Below, piece by piece: positions 30,331 to 38,741 of a stretch of DNA of 64,000 nucleotides. The translations under genes were made by a program, and so were the position numbers. A model generated the notes under the pieces. It did no database searches. It worked only from the letters and a program-made list of their open reading frames with translations, and was not told where the DNA came from. Position 1 is the first letter of the stretch, and every line of letters begins with the position of its first letter. The DNA comes from Acidobacteriota bacterium (GTDB lineage: Bacteria; Acidobacteriota; Terriglobia; Terriglobales; Acidobacteriaceae). The stretch is from NCBI GenBank assembly GCA_003225175.1, contig QIBA01000033.1, forward strand, positions 49,200 to 113,199, in the 5' to 3' direction.

Positions 30331-30462
30331 GTGATCAACATCGAAAACATCCCAACATCAAGCCGCAGAGCGGCACAAAAGACGAAGATCATCCTTGATC
30401 TCCTGTCTCTCCTGATTACGCTTGGATGTCTGGCATTCGCGCTATACCGAAGCTGGCACTAA
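30331..30462 (+). CDS. Possible small single-helix membrane protein
   Basis: A 43-codon frame with a GTG start, a GAGGGA sequence 8 bases upstream, and one hydrophobic helix (LDLLSLLITLGCLAFALY) after a basic N-terminal half, ending in a short polar tail. It is too short for confident calling. The rest of 29963-30483 shows no recognisable gene. Confidence 0.35.
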   Translation: MINIENIPTSSRRAAQKTKIILDLLSLLITLGCLAFALYRSWH

Positions 30463-30483
30463 GGCAAATTGCCGACAAAATGG

Positions 30484-30557
30484 TAGCCCTGGGGTGACTC
30501 GAACACCCGACCAACGGTTTAGGAAACCGCTGCTCTATCCATCTGAGCTACAGGGCC
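30484..30557 (-). tRNA. tRNA-Arg, anticodon CCT
   Basis: The minus strand folds as a full cloverleaf: acceptor GGCCCTG with CAGGGCT, a D arm with GCTC/GAGC, an anticodon stem GCGGT/ACCGT around the loop TTCCTAA, a variable loop of normal size, and a T arm GGGTG-TTCGAGT-CACCC. The anticodon CCT reads AGG arginine. The CCA end is not encoded. Frames overlapping it are spurious. Confidence 0.96.
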
Positions 30558-30772
30558 ACACTCGCGGGTTTTTAGTCCACTTTACCGATTTTACCTGTCG
30601 CGAGGGAGGCCGCTCAATGCACCGAAGCTCCGCGTGGCTGCTCGATCAGATCGGCGAGGCGCGTTGGACGCAAACTAAGATTGGTAATGTTTGAAACCGT
30701 GTCCTCCTGACTGGACTCTTGCTTTGCTCTTGCCTTTGACTGTAGTTTTCGTCTTAGTCAATTGAATTTGCG

Positions 30773-31405
30773 ATGTCGATCCTGCCAACAGACAACTTGC
30801 GTGCTCCAAGCCGTCTGGGAAGACTTGGAATCTTCCTGGCTGGCTTTGTAACAGCAGTGTTCCTGCTGTTCCTGGTTTCTTATCCCGCTGGTCGTGGCCG
30901 CTGGCTTCAGAGGGTTCTGCATGTCGATCTCGATCAGCCTGCGATCGTGCAGCGCATCCAGCGTCTGCAGCGGCTGGAATCCGTGAAATACACACTCGAA
31001 AAGGTAGTCACAGGCGAGAGGCAAAGTCGATTCTTGCCGCAATCCCTGGCAGGCGAGCGCCTGCTATTGATTGTGCGTGGCGAAGTGTTCGCTGGCGTCG
31101 ATTTAGGCAAACTGCAATCCAGTGATGTCCAGGTAAACGGAAAGCAGGTGAAGATTAGCCTGCCTCGCGCGGAGATTTTTTCCACGCGTGTCGATAACAA
31201 CCAGACCCGAGTCTATTCTCGTGAGACGGGATTGCTCGTGCCAGCCGATCCCAATCTGGAATCAGAGGTTCGCGCCGAAGCCGAACGCCAGCTCCTGCAG
31301 GCCGCTTTGATCGATGGCATCCTGAACAATGCTTCGACCAATGCCCGAGGGACGGTTACGGCTTTGGTCCAAGCTCTTGGCTTTACAGATGTAGAGGTGA
31401 ATTGA
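30773..31405 (+). CDS. DUF4230 membrane-anchored protein
   Basis: A 210-residue protein with one N-terminal helix (GIFLAGFVTAVFLLFLVSY, residues ~18-38) and an extracytoplasmic DUF4230 domain. The family pattern is the LESVKYTLEKVV strand near 70, RLLLIVRGEVFAGVDLGKL near 95 and the PRAEIFSTRVD segment near 125. The function of the domain is unknown. It stands alone in a stretch between the tRNA and the PQQ dehydrogenase. Confidence 0.85.
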   Translation: MSILPTDNLRAPSRLGRLGIFLAGFVTAVFLLFLVSYPAGRGRWLQRVLHVDLDQPAIVQRIQRLQRLESVKYTLEKVVTGERQSRFLPQSLAGERLLLIVRGEVFAGVDLGKLQSSDVQVNGKQVKISLPRAEIFSTRVDNNQTRVYSRETGLLVPADPNLESEVRAEAERQLLQAALIDGILNNASTNARGTVTALVQALGFTDVEVN

Positions 31406-31481
31406 ACGTTAACCTCCTGATTTCAATTTTTCTCGATCCTTTTGTTTGTCTTTTTGATCGCTGCCCGTTAACGTAAGCGGA

Positions 31482-31503
31482 ACCACCTGCGGTAGCGGGT
31501 GGT
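31482..31503 (+). repeat. Hairpin repeat ACCACCTGC-GGTA-GCGGGTGGT
   Basis: A nine-base stem with one G-T pair and a GGTA loop lies in the gap before the PQQ dehydrogenase. The first 17 bases recur exactly at 38297-38313, where the right arm is decayed, so this is a dispersed repeat. Confidence 0.65.
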
Positions 31504-31555
31504 GCTGTTGTTTTTGGGGTTGGTGGTGCTGTGGTTCTGCATACGCACAATTTCA

Positions 31556-33463
31556 ATGAAAACCTGCAAACGATCTCTCCGTTGCCATCGGTCTCTGTTG
31601 TTTTCTCTCCTGATATCGTTCGCCATTCTCCACGCTCAGTCTGCTTCTGAAGCGGGATGGCCCACCTATGGCAATGATCCTGGAGGAACTCGCTTCTCGC
31701 CTGCGTCGCAGATAAGTCGAACAAACGTTGCGCGCCTCAAAATTGCATGGACTTATCGCACCGGCGCCAATGACACCCCAACGCGGCTGATAAAGAAAGC
31801 AGCCTTCGAAGCCACTCCCATCCTGGTGAATGGGGTTCTCTTCCTCAGCACTCCCTACAATCATGTGATCGCACTCGATGCGCAATCCGGCGCGAAGCGG
31901 TGGGAGTACGATCCACACGTCAATTTGCAACGCAACTACTCGGAAGTTGCTTCGCGCGGCGTCTCGGCATGGCGCGACGCGAAAGCCAAGTCTAGACAAC
32001 CGTGCAGTCTGCGCATTTTCATCGGCACTCTCGACGCTCGTCTAGCAGCTCTTGATGGCGACTCCGGAAAGCTCTGCAGCGACTTCGGTACTAAGGGCGA
32101 GATTGATCTTAATCGTGATGCAGCAACCCAGACAGAATGGACCGGCGGATATCAAGTAACCTCTGCTCCGGCAATCGCCGGAGACCTCGTCATCGTGGGA
32201 TCCTCGATCGCCGATAATTGGAAGGTTGATACCGGACGCGGCATTGTTCGCGCCTTTGACGCCCGCACCGGCAAACTGCGATGGACTTGGGACCCGATTC
32301 CATGGGCACAGAACACGAAGCCTCGCACCGGCGGTGGCAATGCGTGGTCAACGCTCTCAGTCGACGCGGATCATGACCTCGTCTTCATCCCAACAGGCAG
32401 CGCCGCTCCCGACTATTACGGCGGAGGCCGCAAAGGCGATAACAAGTGGGCGAATTCTGTTGTGGCTCTACGCGCTTCTACCGGGGAATTTGTCTGGGGC
32501 TTCCAGGTCGTGCATCACGATCTTTGGGATTTCGATGTCGCAGCTCAGCCCACACTATTCACCTGGAAGGACGGAACTCCGGCTGTAGTGATCAATACCA
32601 AAATGGGCCATGTGTTTGTCCTGAACCGGCTCACGGGCGCGCCTTTGCTTCCAGTGGAAGAACGTCCGTTCCCGCAAACGGATATTGCCGGCGAGGAGAC
32701 GTGGCCCACGCAGCCGTTTTCTACCATCTCGCTTGTTCCAGAAAAAATCTCTGCGGCCGATGCCTGGGGACCGACTCCGGAAGCCTTGAAGTGGTGCCAG
32801 GACAAGCTCAACGCTTCTCGTGCGGAGGGCATCTTTACGCCACCGACGCTGCGAGGCACGGCGACAGCTCCTGGGAACGTGGGGGGTGTAAATTGGGGAG
32901 GAGCCGCCTACGATGCGCAGCATCACTTAATGTTCGTCAATACGAATCGACTTGTCGCATGGGTAAAGCTCATTCCACGCGCTAACTATGAAGCGGAGAC
33001 CAACAAAGATCAAGACAACCGAATCTACGGCGAGTTTGGCGATCAAGATCCGGCTCCGTTTGGAATATATCGGACATTCCTGTTCTCCCCTGGCCAGGTG
33101 CCTTGCAATGCCCCGCCCTGGGGCACTGTGACGGCCGTCGATCTCTTTTCGGGAAAGAAGGCGTGGGAAGTGCCTCTGGGAAGCTTCATTCCTGGCAAGA
33201 GCACCGGCACCATCAACCTCGGAGGACCCATGACTACGGCAGGCGGCCTGGTGTTTACCTCCGCGGCCATGGACAACTTCGTGCGAGCGTTCGATTCCGA
33301 AACAGGAAAGGAGCTGTGGAGCTTCGAACTGCCTGCCGGCGCCCAGGCCACGCCGATGACCTACATGCTTAACGGCAAGCAATATGTTGTGATTTGCGCG
33401 GGTGGACACGGCAAGCTTGGAACGAAGCAGGGCGACTACGTGATGGCATTCACGCTGCCATAA
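31556..33463 (+). CDS. Secreted PQQ-dependent dehydrogenase (glucose-dehydrogenase-like)
   Basis: A 635-residue quinoprotein of the eight-bladed propeller type. The ATG at 31556 gives a signal peptide (SLLFSLLISFAILHAQ). WPTYGNDPGGTRFSP opens the propeller, as in PQQ alcohol and glucose dehydrogenases. GGNAWSTLSVD and VVHHDLWDFDVAAQP near residue 320 resemble the membrane glucose-dehydrogenase branch. GPMTTAGGLVFTSAAMDNF near 560 is a typical late blade. No haem c motif is present, so electrons must go to a separate acceptor. No pqq synthesis genes are here. The substrate is uncertain. Confidence 0.92.
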   Translation: MKTCKRSLRCHRSLLFSLLISFAILHAQSASEAGWPTYGNDPGGTRFSPASQISRTNVARLKIAWTYRTGANDTPTRLIKKAAFEATPILVNGVLFLSTPYNHVIALDAQSGAKRWEYDPHVNLQRNYSEVASRGVSAWRDAKAKSRQPCSLRIFIGTLDARLAALDGDSGKLCSDFGTKGEIDLNRDAATQTEWTGGYQVTSAPAIAGDLVIVGSSIADNWKVDTGRGIVRAFDARTGKLRWTWDPIPWAQNTKPRTGGGNAWSTLSVDADHDLVFIPTGSAAPDYYGGGRKGDNKWANSVVALRASTGEFVWGFQVVHHDLWDFDVAAQPTLFTWKDGTPAVVINTKMGHVFVLNRLTGAPLLPVEERPFPQTDIAGEETWPTQPFSTISLVPEKISAADAWGPTPEALKWCQDKLNASRAEGIFTPPTLRGTATAPGNVGGVNWGGAAYDAQHHLMFVNTNRLVAWVKLIPRANYEAETNKDQDNRIYGEFGDQDPAPFGIYRTFLFSPGQVPCNAPPWGTVTAVDLFSGKKAWEVPLGSFIPGKSTGTINLGGPMTTAGGLVFTSAAMDNFVRAFDSETGKELWSFELPAGAQATPMTYMLNGKQYVVICAGGHGKLGTKQGDYVMAFTLP

Positions 33464-33565
33464 CCGCGAGTCCGCTACTCCGCTTTTTTTTAAAACTTTG
33501 CGTGTCTCACCTCTATTCCATCGGTATCCTTAATGGATGTGCCCAGACTTTTTGGAGGTAGATTG

Positions 33566-33847
33566 ATGAAGAACAGCACGGTTAGACAAATACAAAAACA
33601 CCGCTCAGAGGTATCCAGCCTGCCCGTCAAAGTGGTTGAAGACCTTCGCCGCACGGTGGACTCGGCATATGAAGAAGTATCCCGTGGCATGAGGCGGGCC
33701 AAGAACACAGCCGACGACGTACTCTATGACAGCCGTTATCAAATCAAGCGGCATCCGTTGGCCGCAGTGGGATCTGCAGCTGCGGCAGGACTGGCAATTG
33801 GCTTCGTTATCGGCTGGCTTGCAAAACCGAATAAGCGTGCGGTTTAG
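33566..33847 (+). CDS. DUF883/ElaB-YqjD-like small membrane protein
   Basis: A 93-residue protein with an amphipathic, highly charged N-terminal half (residues 1-60) and one C-terminal helix with small residues (AAVGSAAAAGLAIGFVIGWLA), the plan of the YqjD/ElaB ribosome-associated inner-membrane proteins. The ATG at 33566 is preceded by GGAGGT; an upstream in-frame ATG at 33533 lacks this. A strong terminator follows. Confidence 0.85.
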   Translation: MKNSTVRQIQKHRSEVSSLPVKVVEDLRRTVDSAYEEVSRGMRRAKNTADDVLYDSRYQIKRHPLAAVGSAAAAGLAIGFVIGWLAKPNKRAV

Positions 33848-33873
33848 ACACGACCTGTAATGCCTTCAGTAAC

Positions 33874-33900
33874 AGGCAACCTTATGGTTGCCTTTTATTT
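33874..33900 (+). terminator. Rho-independent terminator after the DUF883-like gene
   Basis: AGGCAACC and GGTTGCCT form an eight-base stem around TTAT, followed by TTTATTTT. Confidence 0.85.
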
Positions 33901-33939
33901 TGCCTCCGGTTAATATGCAACTTGGAGGTTGCATACTGG

Positions 33940-34392
33940 ATGACCGACCGTATCGAGAAGCGCATCGAATTGAAAGCCTCAGTTTCGCGGGTCTGGCGCG
34001 CCTTAACGGATTATCGAGAATTTGGCGAATGGTTTCGCGTGAAAATCGATGGCCCATTCAAACCAGGCGAGGCTTCACATGGACAAGTTACTTATTCCGG
34101 CTACGAGCACCTGAAGTGGGAAGCCGTCGTGCAGAAAATGGAGCCGGAGCGTCTTTTCTCGTTCACCTGGCATCCGGCCGGAATCGATGCCAAAAGGGAT
34201 TATTCGAAAGAGAAGCCTACCCTTGTCGAGTTCAGGCTGGAGAAGACTGCGCACGGCACGCTGCTTGTGGTCACAGAATCCGGCTTCGACCAGATACCGG
34301 CTGACCGCCGCCAGGAAGCGTTTCGCATGAACGAAGGCGGATGGGAGACTCAGATCCACAACATCGAGAGCTATGTCGCCAGCAACCCATAA
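33940..34392 (+). CDS. SRPBCC-family protein (AHSA1-like)
   Basis: A 150-residue START-like helix-grip domain of the Aha1/CalC group. RIELKASVSRVWRALTDYREFGEWF opens it and WETQIHNIESYV closes it, both typical. The ATG at 33940 has GGAGGT 10 bases upstream; an in-frame TTG at 33922 is less likely. It overlaps the ArsR regulator by 20 bases. SRPBCC-ArsR pairs are common, but the ligand is normally unknown. Confidence 0.9.
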   Translation: MTDRIEKRIELKASVSRVWRALTDYREFGEWFRVKIDGPFKPGEASHGQVTYSGYEHLKWEAVVQKMEPERLFSFTWHPAGIDAKRDYSKEKPTLVEFRLEKTAHGTLLVVTESGFDQIPADRRQEAFRMNEGGWETQIHNIESYVASNP

Positions 34393-34714
34393 TCGCCTCG
34401 CCGTACTGCGCCAGGCGCCTGTCTTCGCAGCCTTGGGAGACGAGACGCGTCTGCGGCTCGTAACGAAGCTCAGCCGTGGGCGACCCACTTCTATTTCTGA
34501 GCTGACCGAAGGCACTAGACTTACGCGCCAGGCGATCACCAAACATCTTCGCGTACTGGAAAGCGTTGGGATCGTGTACAGCATCCGCGAAGGTCGCGAG
34601 AGCCGCTTCAAATTCAATCCAGAACCAATCGACGAACTTCGACTCTATCTGGATATTGTCTCGCAGCAGTGGGACGAGACATTGTCCAGGCTTAAAGCAT
34701 TTGTCGAGAAATAG
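34373..34714 (+). CDS. ArsR-family transcriptional regulator
   Basis: A 113-residue winged-helix regulator. FAALGDETRLRLVTKLS near residue 20 is the family start; LTRQAITKHLRVLESVGIV near 50 is the recognition helix; the wing follows with REGRESRFKFNPEP. No Cys pair for metal sensing is seen, so it is probably not a metal sensor. It overlaps the end of the SRPBCC gene and probably controls it. Confidence 0.9.
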   Translation: MSPATHNRLAVLRQAPVFAALGDETRLRLVTKLSRGRPTSISELTEGTRLTRQAITKHLRVLESVGIVYSIREGRESRFKFNPEPIDELRLYLDIVSQQWDETLSRLKAFVEK

Positions 34715-34717
34715 CTA

Positions 34718-34747
34718 AGGGCGGCTCCCCCAGCCGCCCTCCTTTCT
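34718..34747 (+). terminator. Terminator-like hairpin after arsR
   Basis: AGGGCGGCT pairs with AGCCGCCCT around a C-rich loop, then CCTTTCT follows. The T run is short. Confidence 0.65.
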
Positions 34748-34790
34748 CGTCGCGAAACATTACTCACGAGAAGTCAACCGCGTAATGAAA

Positions 34791-35159
34791 CTATTCCTGT
34801 TTGCGGAAGAAGTAGTAGTCCGCCGAGTATGGCACCAAGGCTTGCTTGCCTACATCGGCAGAGGTAAAGCAACCATCAGCCGGCGCAGTTCCACCTTTGG
34901 TGTTCAGGCGCTGGATGAACGTAGTTTGCGTCAGGAAGCTGCCCCCAGTTGGACCGTTGTCCGAGCCTATTGACTGCAATAAGAGACAGGCGATTGCGCC
35001 ATCATTTGGGCAACTATCTTCCGAACCTGCGGGAACCGCGTTCTTCTTCTGCGCCCACACCTTGCTGCTGTCGAAGGAACTCTGCCAGGTTACGCTACCG
35101 AAGGGCAATGGTTTCGGAGCAATCCCGTTGGGGTGCGTGTCAAGGCTGCAAACTCCCAA
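34791..35159 (-). pseudogene. DUF3455-domain protein, 5' end missing
   Basis: The 122-codon frame matches only the C-terminal part of DUF3455 proteins: VTWQSSFDSSKVWA, then AIACLLLQS, FIQRLNTKGGTAPADGC and VPYSADYYFF. The usual N-terminal half, with a signal peptide and a PxxPxGN-type start, is not found in any frame of the 200 bases upstream. The product would lack half the domain, so I call it a truncated remnant. An unrecognised divergent N-terminus cannot be excluded. Confidence 0.65.
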
Positions 35160-35291
35160 TTCGGCTCGACGGATTCAACACTTGAGCATGTGCGGGAATG
35201 CAGTCGCAATCGAAGATGAATGGAAATGTTGATCGGTTACAGATATTCCGGTAAATAAGGAAGAAACGCGGGATCAAAAGCAGGGACAGGC

Positions 35292-35311
35292 GGGGAGCAT
35301 CGATGCTCCCC
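35292..35311. repeat. Perfect 20-bp palindrome
   Basis: GGGGAGCATCGATGCTCCCC reads the same on both strands. It lies in the otherwise empty 35160-35614 gap and could be a transcript-end hairpin or protein site. No T tract follows. Confidence 0.5.
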
Positions 35312-35614
35312 TTATAACTACTGATTTTCAGCTTGCGCCGAACGGCGCTCTCCCGATCCACTCACGGGAAGGCCAGGCTGGAGAGGAAACCCGACCGCTG
35401 TTCATCGCCCGAATCCTTCCCTCAGAGTCAGAGTAAAGAGCGCGCCAGCAGTTGCGATCTTATGGCGATGCACAATAATCCCATTCCATTTCCCTCCAGT
35501 CCCACAATGACACTTGCTCCCGCAGATTCTCTTTCTTCCGGAATCGTTAACACAGCTGCAACGCTCTATATCGATGCGCGCACATACTAAAGAGACGCGC
35601 TCAAGGAGAAAGCT

Positions 35615-36013
35615 GTGAAGAAACTTGTTGCTCTGTTTTTCATTGCGGGAGTCACGCTTTGCACTGCGGCGACGGCCAATGCTCAGGCGCTGAAGGTTGC
35701 GGTCCCGTTTGATTTCGTGGTCGGTGGAAACACACTGCCGGCGGCCACCTATACCATTCGAGAGTCACTCCCAAACGACAATAGGGGTCTCGCGTTCATT
35801 GGCGATCATCGCGGAATTTTGACTAGAGCCACCGAAATCGACGACACCGTCACCGGAACTAAGCTAGTGTTCCGTCACATCGGCGATCAATACTTTTTGA
35901 GCGATGTGGTGACGCTCCGTGGCAAGCTCCACTTTGCATCCTCGCGTAAGCAGACACAACGCGCTCAAGGTGCAGAGGGACCATCTGTCACGATCATTGC
36001 GGCAAACCAGTAA
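35615..36013 (+). CDS. Secreted small beta protein of an acidobacterial family
   Basis: A 132-residue protein with a GTG start, AAGGAGA 8 bases upstream, and a clear signal peptide (KKLVALFFIAGVTLCTAATANA). The mature part begins with the VPFDFVVGGNTLPAATYTI segment, which I know as recurrent in secreted acidobacterial hypothetical proteins, and is predicted mostly beta-strand. The function is unknown. A GC-rich hairpin follows the stop. Confidence 0.8.
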   Translation: MKKLVALFFIAGVTLCTAATANAQALKVAVPFDFVVGGNTLPAATYTIRESLPNDNRGLAFIGDHRGILTRATEIDDTVTGTKLVFRHIGDQYFLSDVVTLRGKLHFASSRKQTQRAQGAEGPSVTIIAANQ

Positions 36014-36032
36014 CCGATTCCCTTCGACTCAG

Positions 36033-36056
36033 CGGCGCCCTGCATCCGCAGGGCGC
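36033..36056 (+). terminator. GC-rich hairpin after the secreted protein gene
   Basis: GGCGCCCTGC and GCAGGGCGCC form a perfect 10-bp stem around ATCC. There is no T tract, so termination is only probable. Confidence 0.55.
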
Positions 36057-36059
36057 CCT

Positions 36060-36245
36060 CTGTTAGTACGTTTTCAGCATGAGACTGTGCACGACGAATC
36101 GAAAGAAATCGCTGCCAATTCAGAATTGACCGGCGTGCATATCGATCAGGCGACGCGCAAGGCGTGTCCTTTTCCCTCCGAGATCCTCGAGCGGCTGCGT
36201 AAAGTGTCTGATTCAATTCAGAACGGCGAGCAGGCGGCACGTTAG
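36060..36245 (+). pseudogene. 3' remnant of an acyl-CoA thioesterase-like gene
   Basis: In this frame about 61 codons read like the C-terminal end of hotdog-fold thioesterases of the YbgC/FadM type: a strand FQHETVHDESKEIAANSEL, then HIDQATRKACPFPSEI, equivalent to the usual 'VDRATGRP.PIP..I' end. The catalytic N-terminal part is missing, and the frame upstream is the end of the preceding gene in another phase. No start codon with a ribosome site is visible. Confidence 0.5.
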
Positions 36246-36352
36246 CAGTGACGATTGTCTTTTGCGCGAACGCAATCGACCAGAGCAGCATCAAACCTCC
36301 GCCTAGAGGCTCGGCGATACGTGAAACCTGGCGGTCGCAATCTCGTCAAAGG

Positions 36353-36502
36353 CTATCGGTGCGCCGCGAGGAGCATGAGTAGCACGAGCACAACGGTGAG
36401 CACCACAATCATCGCGATGGGAAAAAAAGTTGTATCAGCCGCGCTGGTTGGCCGACTACGCCTGTATTTCATGTGCATTCGGCTGGCAATCTGACGGTGC
36501 AT
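36353..36502 (-). CDS. Small single-helix membrane protein (49 aa)
   Basis: A 49-residue protein with a strong GGAGGAG site 5 bases before the ATG. A basic N-terminal half is followed by a single hydrophobic helix (IAMIVVLTVVLVLLMLLAA) reaching nearly to the C-terminus. I do not recognise a family. The strong ribosome site and clean topology argue that it is expressed. Confidence 0.6.
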   Translation of the reverse strand: MHRQIASRMHMKYRRSRPTSAADTTFFPIAMIVVLTVVLVLLMLLAAHR

Positions 36503-36629
36503 AGACTCCTCCGCAGAATAAGACACCTTCCTCTGTCAAGAAGTTCCACCGGAAGCCGAGGATTTATGGCGAGCACGGAGATTGGAGTGCCGGGGAACAA
36601 CCTGGTCCCCGGCTGTTCCCCGTTGCCTG

Positions 36630-37826
36630 CTATTGCGGCGTGAGACCGCCAAAAAGTCCGTCAGTTTCCTGATTTGGACCAGCGGTAAAATACACTGTGT
36701 TAGTGAGACCACCGTTGCCACCGTTGCCGACTCTCAGCGTCCATAAGCCGTCGATGACAATCGCTTGTCCATGCGGATCGCGGAGCTTATCCACGAATTC
36801 GCCGCCCGGAGTGTACACGTTGATGTGGCCATTTCCGAAATTGCCGATCAGAATATCGCCGGCGAACTGACCAAAACCGGCGGGGGCGAGTGCCATTCCC
36901 CAGGGCGAATTGAGCTGCCCATACTGCGCGAATCGCTCCTGCCCGCTGCCATCGAGATTGAAAGTGTTCACAATGCCGTGGCTCTCACCGGCCAGATCGT
37001 CGTGCTTCGTCTCATCCTGTACGGCATAGCTGACAAAGAGCTTTCCGTTCATCAGAACTATGTTGAATGGTGCATAGCCTTTTTTCAGTTTCGGGTCAAA
37101 GAACGCACTCGCCGGCAAATTGCGCGGTGTAGAGAAGGTGTTGTCATACACCTCAACTTTCCCGGAACGGAAATTGGGAACGTACAACAAAGTCCTGCCT
37201 GCGCTATCGGTGGCGATTGCCAGTCCCTTGTACACAGCGCCGTTGGCTGCATCAGGGTTGGAGGAATTGTCGACTGCGATAATCGCGAATGTGCCTGCCT
37301 TCGCTTTGTCTCGCACAGGGTCAAAGCCCAGCGGATTTACTCCTGGATTCCAGCCGAGAATCGTTCCATCTTCTGTCGAGAACAAAAACGCCGCCGATGC
37401 AGAGGCCGGCTTTCCGTTCGCGTCAACCCCCGAGACCTTGAATCCGCCGTTTGCGCCACCATTAATGTTGAAGACGAGTCCTGTCGGTGTTCCCGAATTC
37501 CCCAGCGGATCTCCCGGCCTGGGAATGGAAACTACCAGTCCCAGCGTGGCCACTGGAACAGAGGCTGTAACTCGGTAAAGCGTGGAGACACCCGCGTTAT
37601 TGTCAGAAATCCAAAAGGGCGAAGTACCGGATGCACCCACACCCCAGGCATTTTTAAGGTGATCATCCGCCACGAGAGGCGTATGAATGATGCCATTGGC
37701 ATCAGTCAAGGGCGATGTATTAGCGACAAGATCGGTTTCGACGAAACCATTTTGGGCCGACATTGTGCCGAGAAGCGAACCACTGAGTAATGCTGCAATG
37801 ACTAGGAATCGACGGATGGTCTTCAC
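36630..37826 (-). CDS. TIGR03118 family secreted protein
   Basis: I chose the GTG at 37826, which follows AGAGGAGGA, giving 398 residues and a signal peptide (FLVIAALLSGSLLGTMSAQ). The body has propeller-like NHL/SMP-type repeats, with the family segment NAWGVGASGTSPFWISDNNAG near residue 60 and the ending GGLTNTVYFTAGPNQETDGLFG. TIGR03118 proteins are secreted and of unknown function, common in acidobacteria. The upstream gap 37827-38370 holds no gene I can support. Confidence 0.87.
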   Translation of the reverse strand: MKTIRRFLVIAALLSGSLLGTMSAQNGFVETDLVANTSPLTDANGIIHTPLVADDHLKNAWGVGASGTSPFWISDNNAGVSTLYRVTASVPVATLGLVVSIPRPGDPLGNSGTPTGLVFNINGGANGGFKVSGVDANGKPASASAAFLFSTEDGTILGWNPGVNPLGFDPVRDKAKAGTFAIIAVDNSSNPDAANGAVYKGLAIATDSAGRTLLYVPNFRSGKVEVYDNTFSTPRNLPASAFFDPKLKKGYAPFNIVLMNGKLFVSYAVQDETKHDDLAGESHGIVNTFNLDGSGQERFAQYGQLNSPWGMALAPAGFGQFAGDILIGNFGNGHINVYTPGGEFVDKLRDPHGQAIVIDGLWTLRVGNGGNGGLTNTVYFTAGPNQETDGLFGGLTPQ

Positions 37827-38296
37827 AACTCCTCCTCTGAGCGATAGCTCTGCTGTAGGAACTTGTCGGATGGTGAATTGCATCCCAACCGGGATTTCCT
37901 TTGGCAAAGCTGTAGGCGTCGCGTATTTTCGTCCCAAGGTGAGTACAAGTCAATGCGAGCGGGCCGCTTCATCCCGATCCATTTCGTCCCAATCTGTGAT
38001 GGCGCCTCCTTCATTGGAGGTCTTATCGAAGCTTTAACGTTCCAGAATGGGAAACGCCGTGCAGACTACTGGAACCGGGTGAGTGTCAGCATGGAACAAG
38101 TGGCAGGCAAGTGGGCAAAGTCGGCAGAGGCGCAGATGCTCATCGACGGAGCCTTGGGATTCTGTGGGATCCACGGGGAAGGCTCTTCAGACGCCCCAGC
38201 TTCACGATCAGAGACGGAACAATCGTCAGGTCCAGGTCATCGCCAATCCAGCAAAGCTGAGCGAACCTGACGTGCATGTCCTGGAAGGCAGATAAA

Positions 38297-38313
38297 ACCA
38301 CCTGCGGTAGCGG
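38297..38313 (+). repeat. Second copy of the ACCACCTGC repeat, decayed
   Basis: ACCACCTGCGGTAGCGG is identical to the first 17 bases of the hairpin at 31482. The following CTAGCA no longer pairs with the left arm. Confidence 0.55.
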
Positions 38314-38370
38314 CTAGCACGGCTTTGTCTTCGACTGTCGACGCGACTAAGTGCTCCCCGATTTATTCGC

Positions 38371-38631
38371 TCACGCTACATCCTCATCATTCTCTAAGTA
38401 CTCGCCCGGCACATCATCTTCCGGAACTTCGCGCGTCTTCACCTCAGAGACATCCGGCGACTCAGCGCCCTCGACGCCTTCAACGACACCAGCCTCGAAC
38501 GCATTCCCCTCTTCCAGAAGCTCCTCCACACTCTCCGAATCTGCATCAGCCAGATCAGACAATTGCTGAATGTCGCCAGACTGACCAGCCGACGCCGGCC
38601 CGAGTTCATCCTTTTTATTTCGATCGCCCAT
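38371..38631 (-). CDS. Small acidic protein
   Basis: An 86-residue protein with AAGGAG 8 bases upstream of its ATG. About a third of residues are Asp or Glu, with few hydrophobics, so it is probably disordered. The N-terminus is short and basic (MGDRNKKDE). I do not recognise a function. It could be a protein or metal-binding modulator. Confidence 0.6.
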   Translation of the reverse strand: MGDRNKKDELGPASAGQSGDIQQLSDLADADSESVEELLEEGNAFEAGVVEGVEGAESPDVSEVKTREVPEDDVPGEYLENDEDVA

Positions 38632-38741
38632 TGATGTGCTCCTTCTGTGGCCAATTGAATCACCCGATCGCTCTAACCCATCCCTACCGCGGACAGTTCT
38701 GATGTACTATCCCCTCTTCCCTTTAACTTGTCGCCTTTCCC

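Noticed and set aside
30422..30694. Frame covering the tRNA-Arg gene
   Set aside because: Its middle is the antisense of a well-folded tRNA, so it is spurious.
35333..35590. Possible gene before the secreted protein at 35615
   Set aside because: No ribosome site, no domain, and Ser/Pro-biased sequence typical of random frames.
37863..38295. Frames upstream of the TIGR03118 gene
   Set aside because: No start with a ribosome site and no recognisable domain; treated as intergenic.
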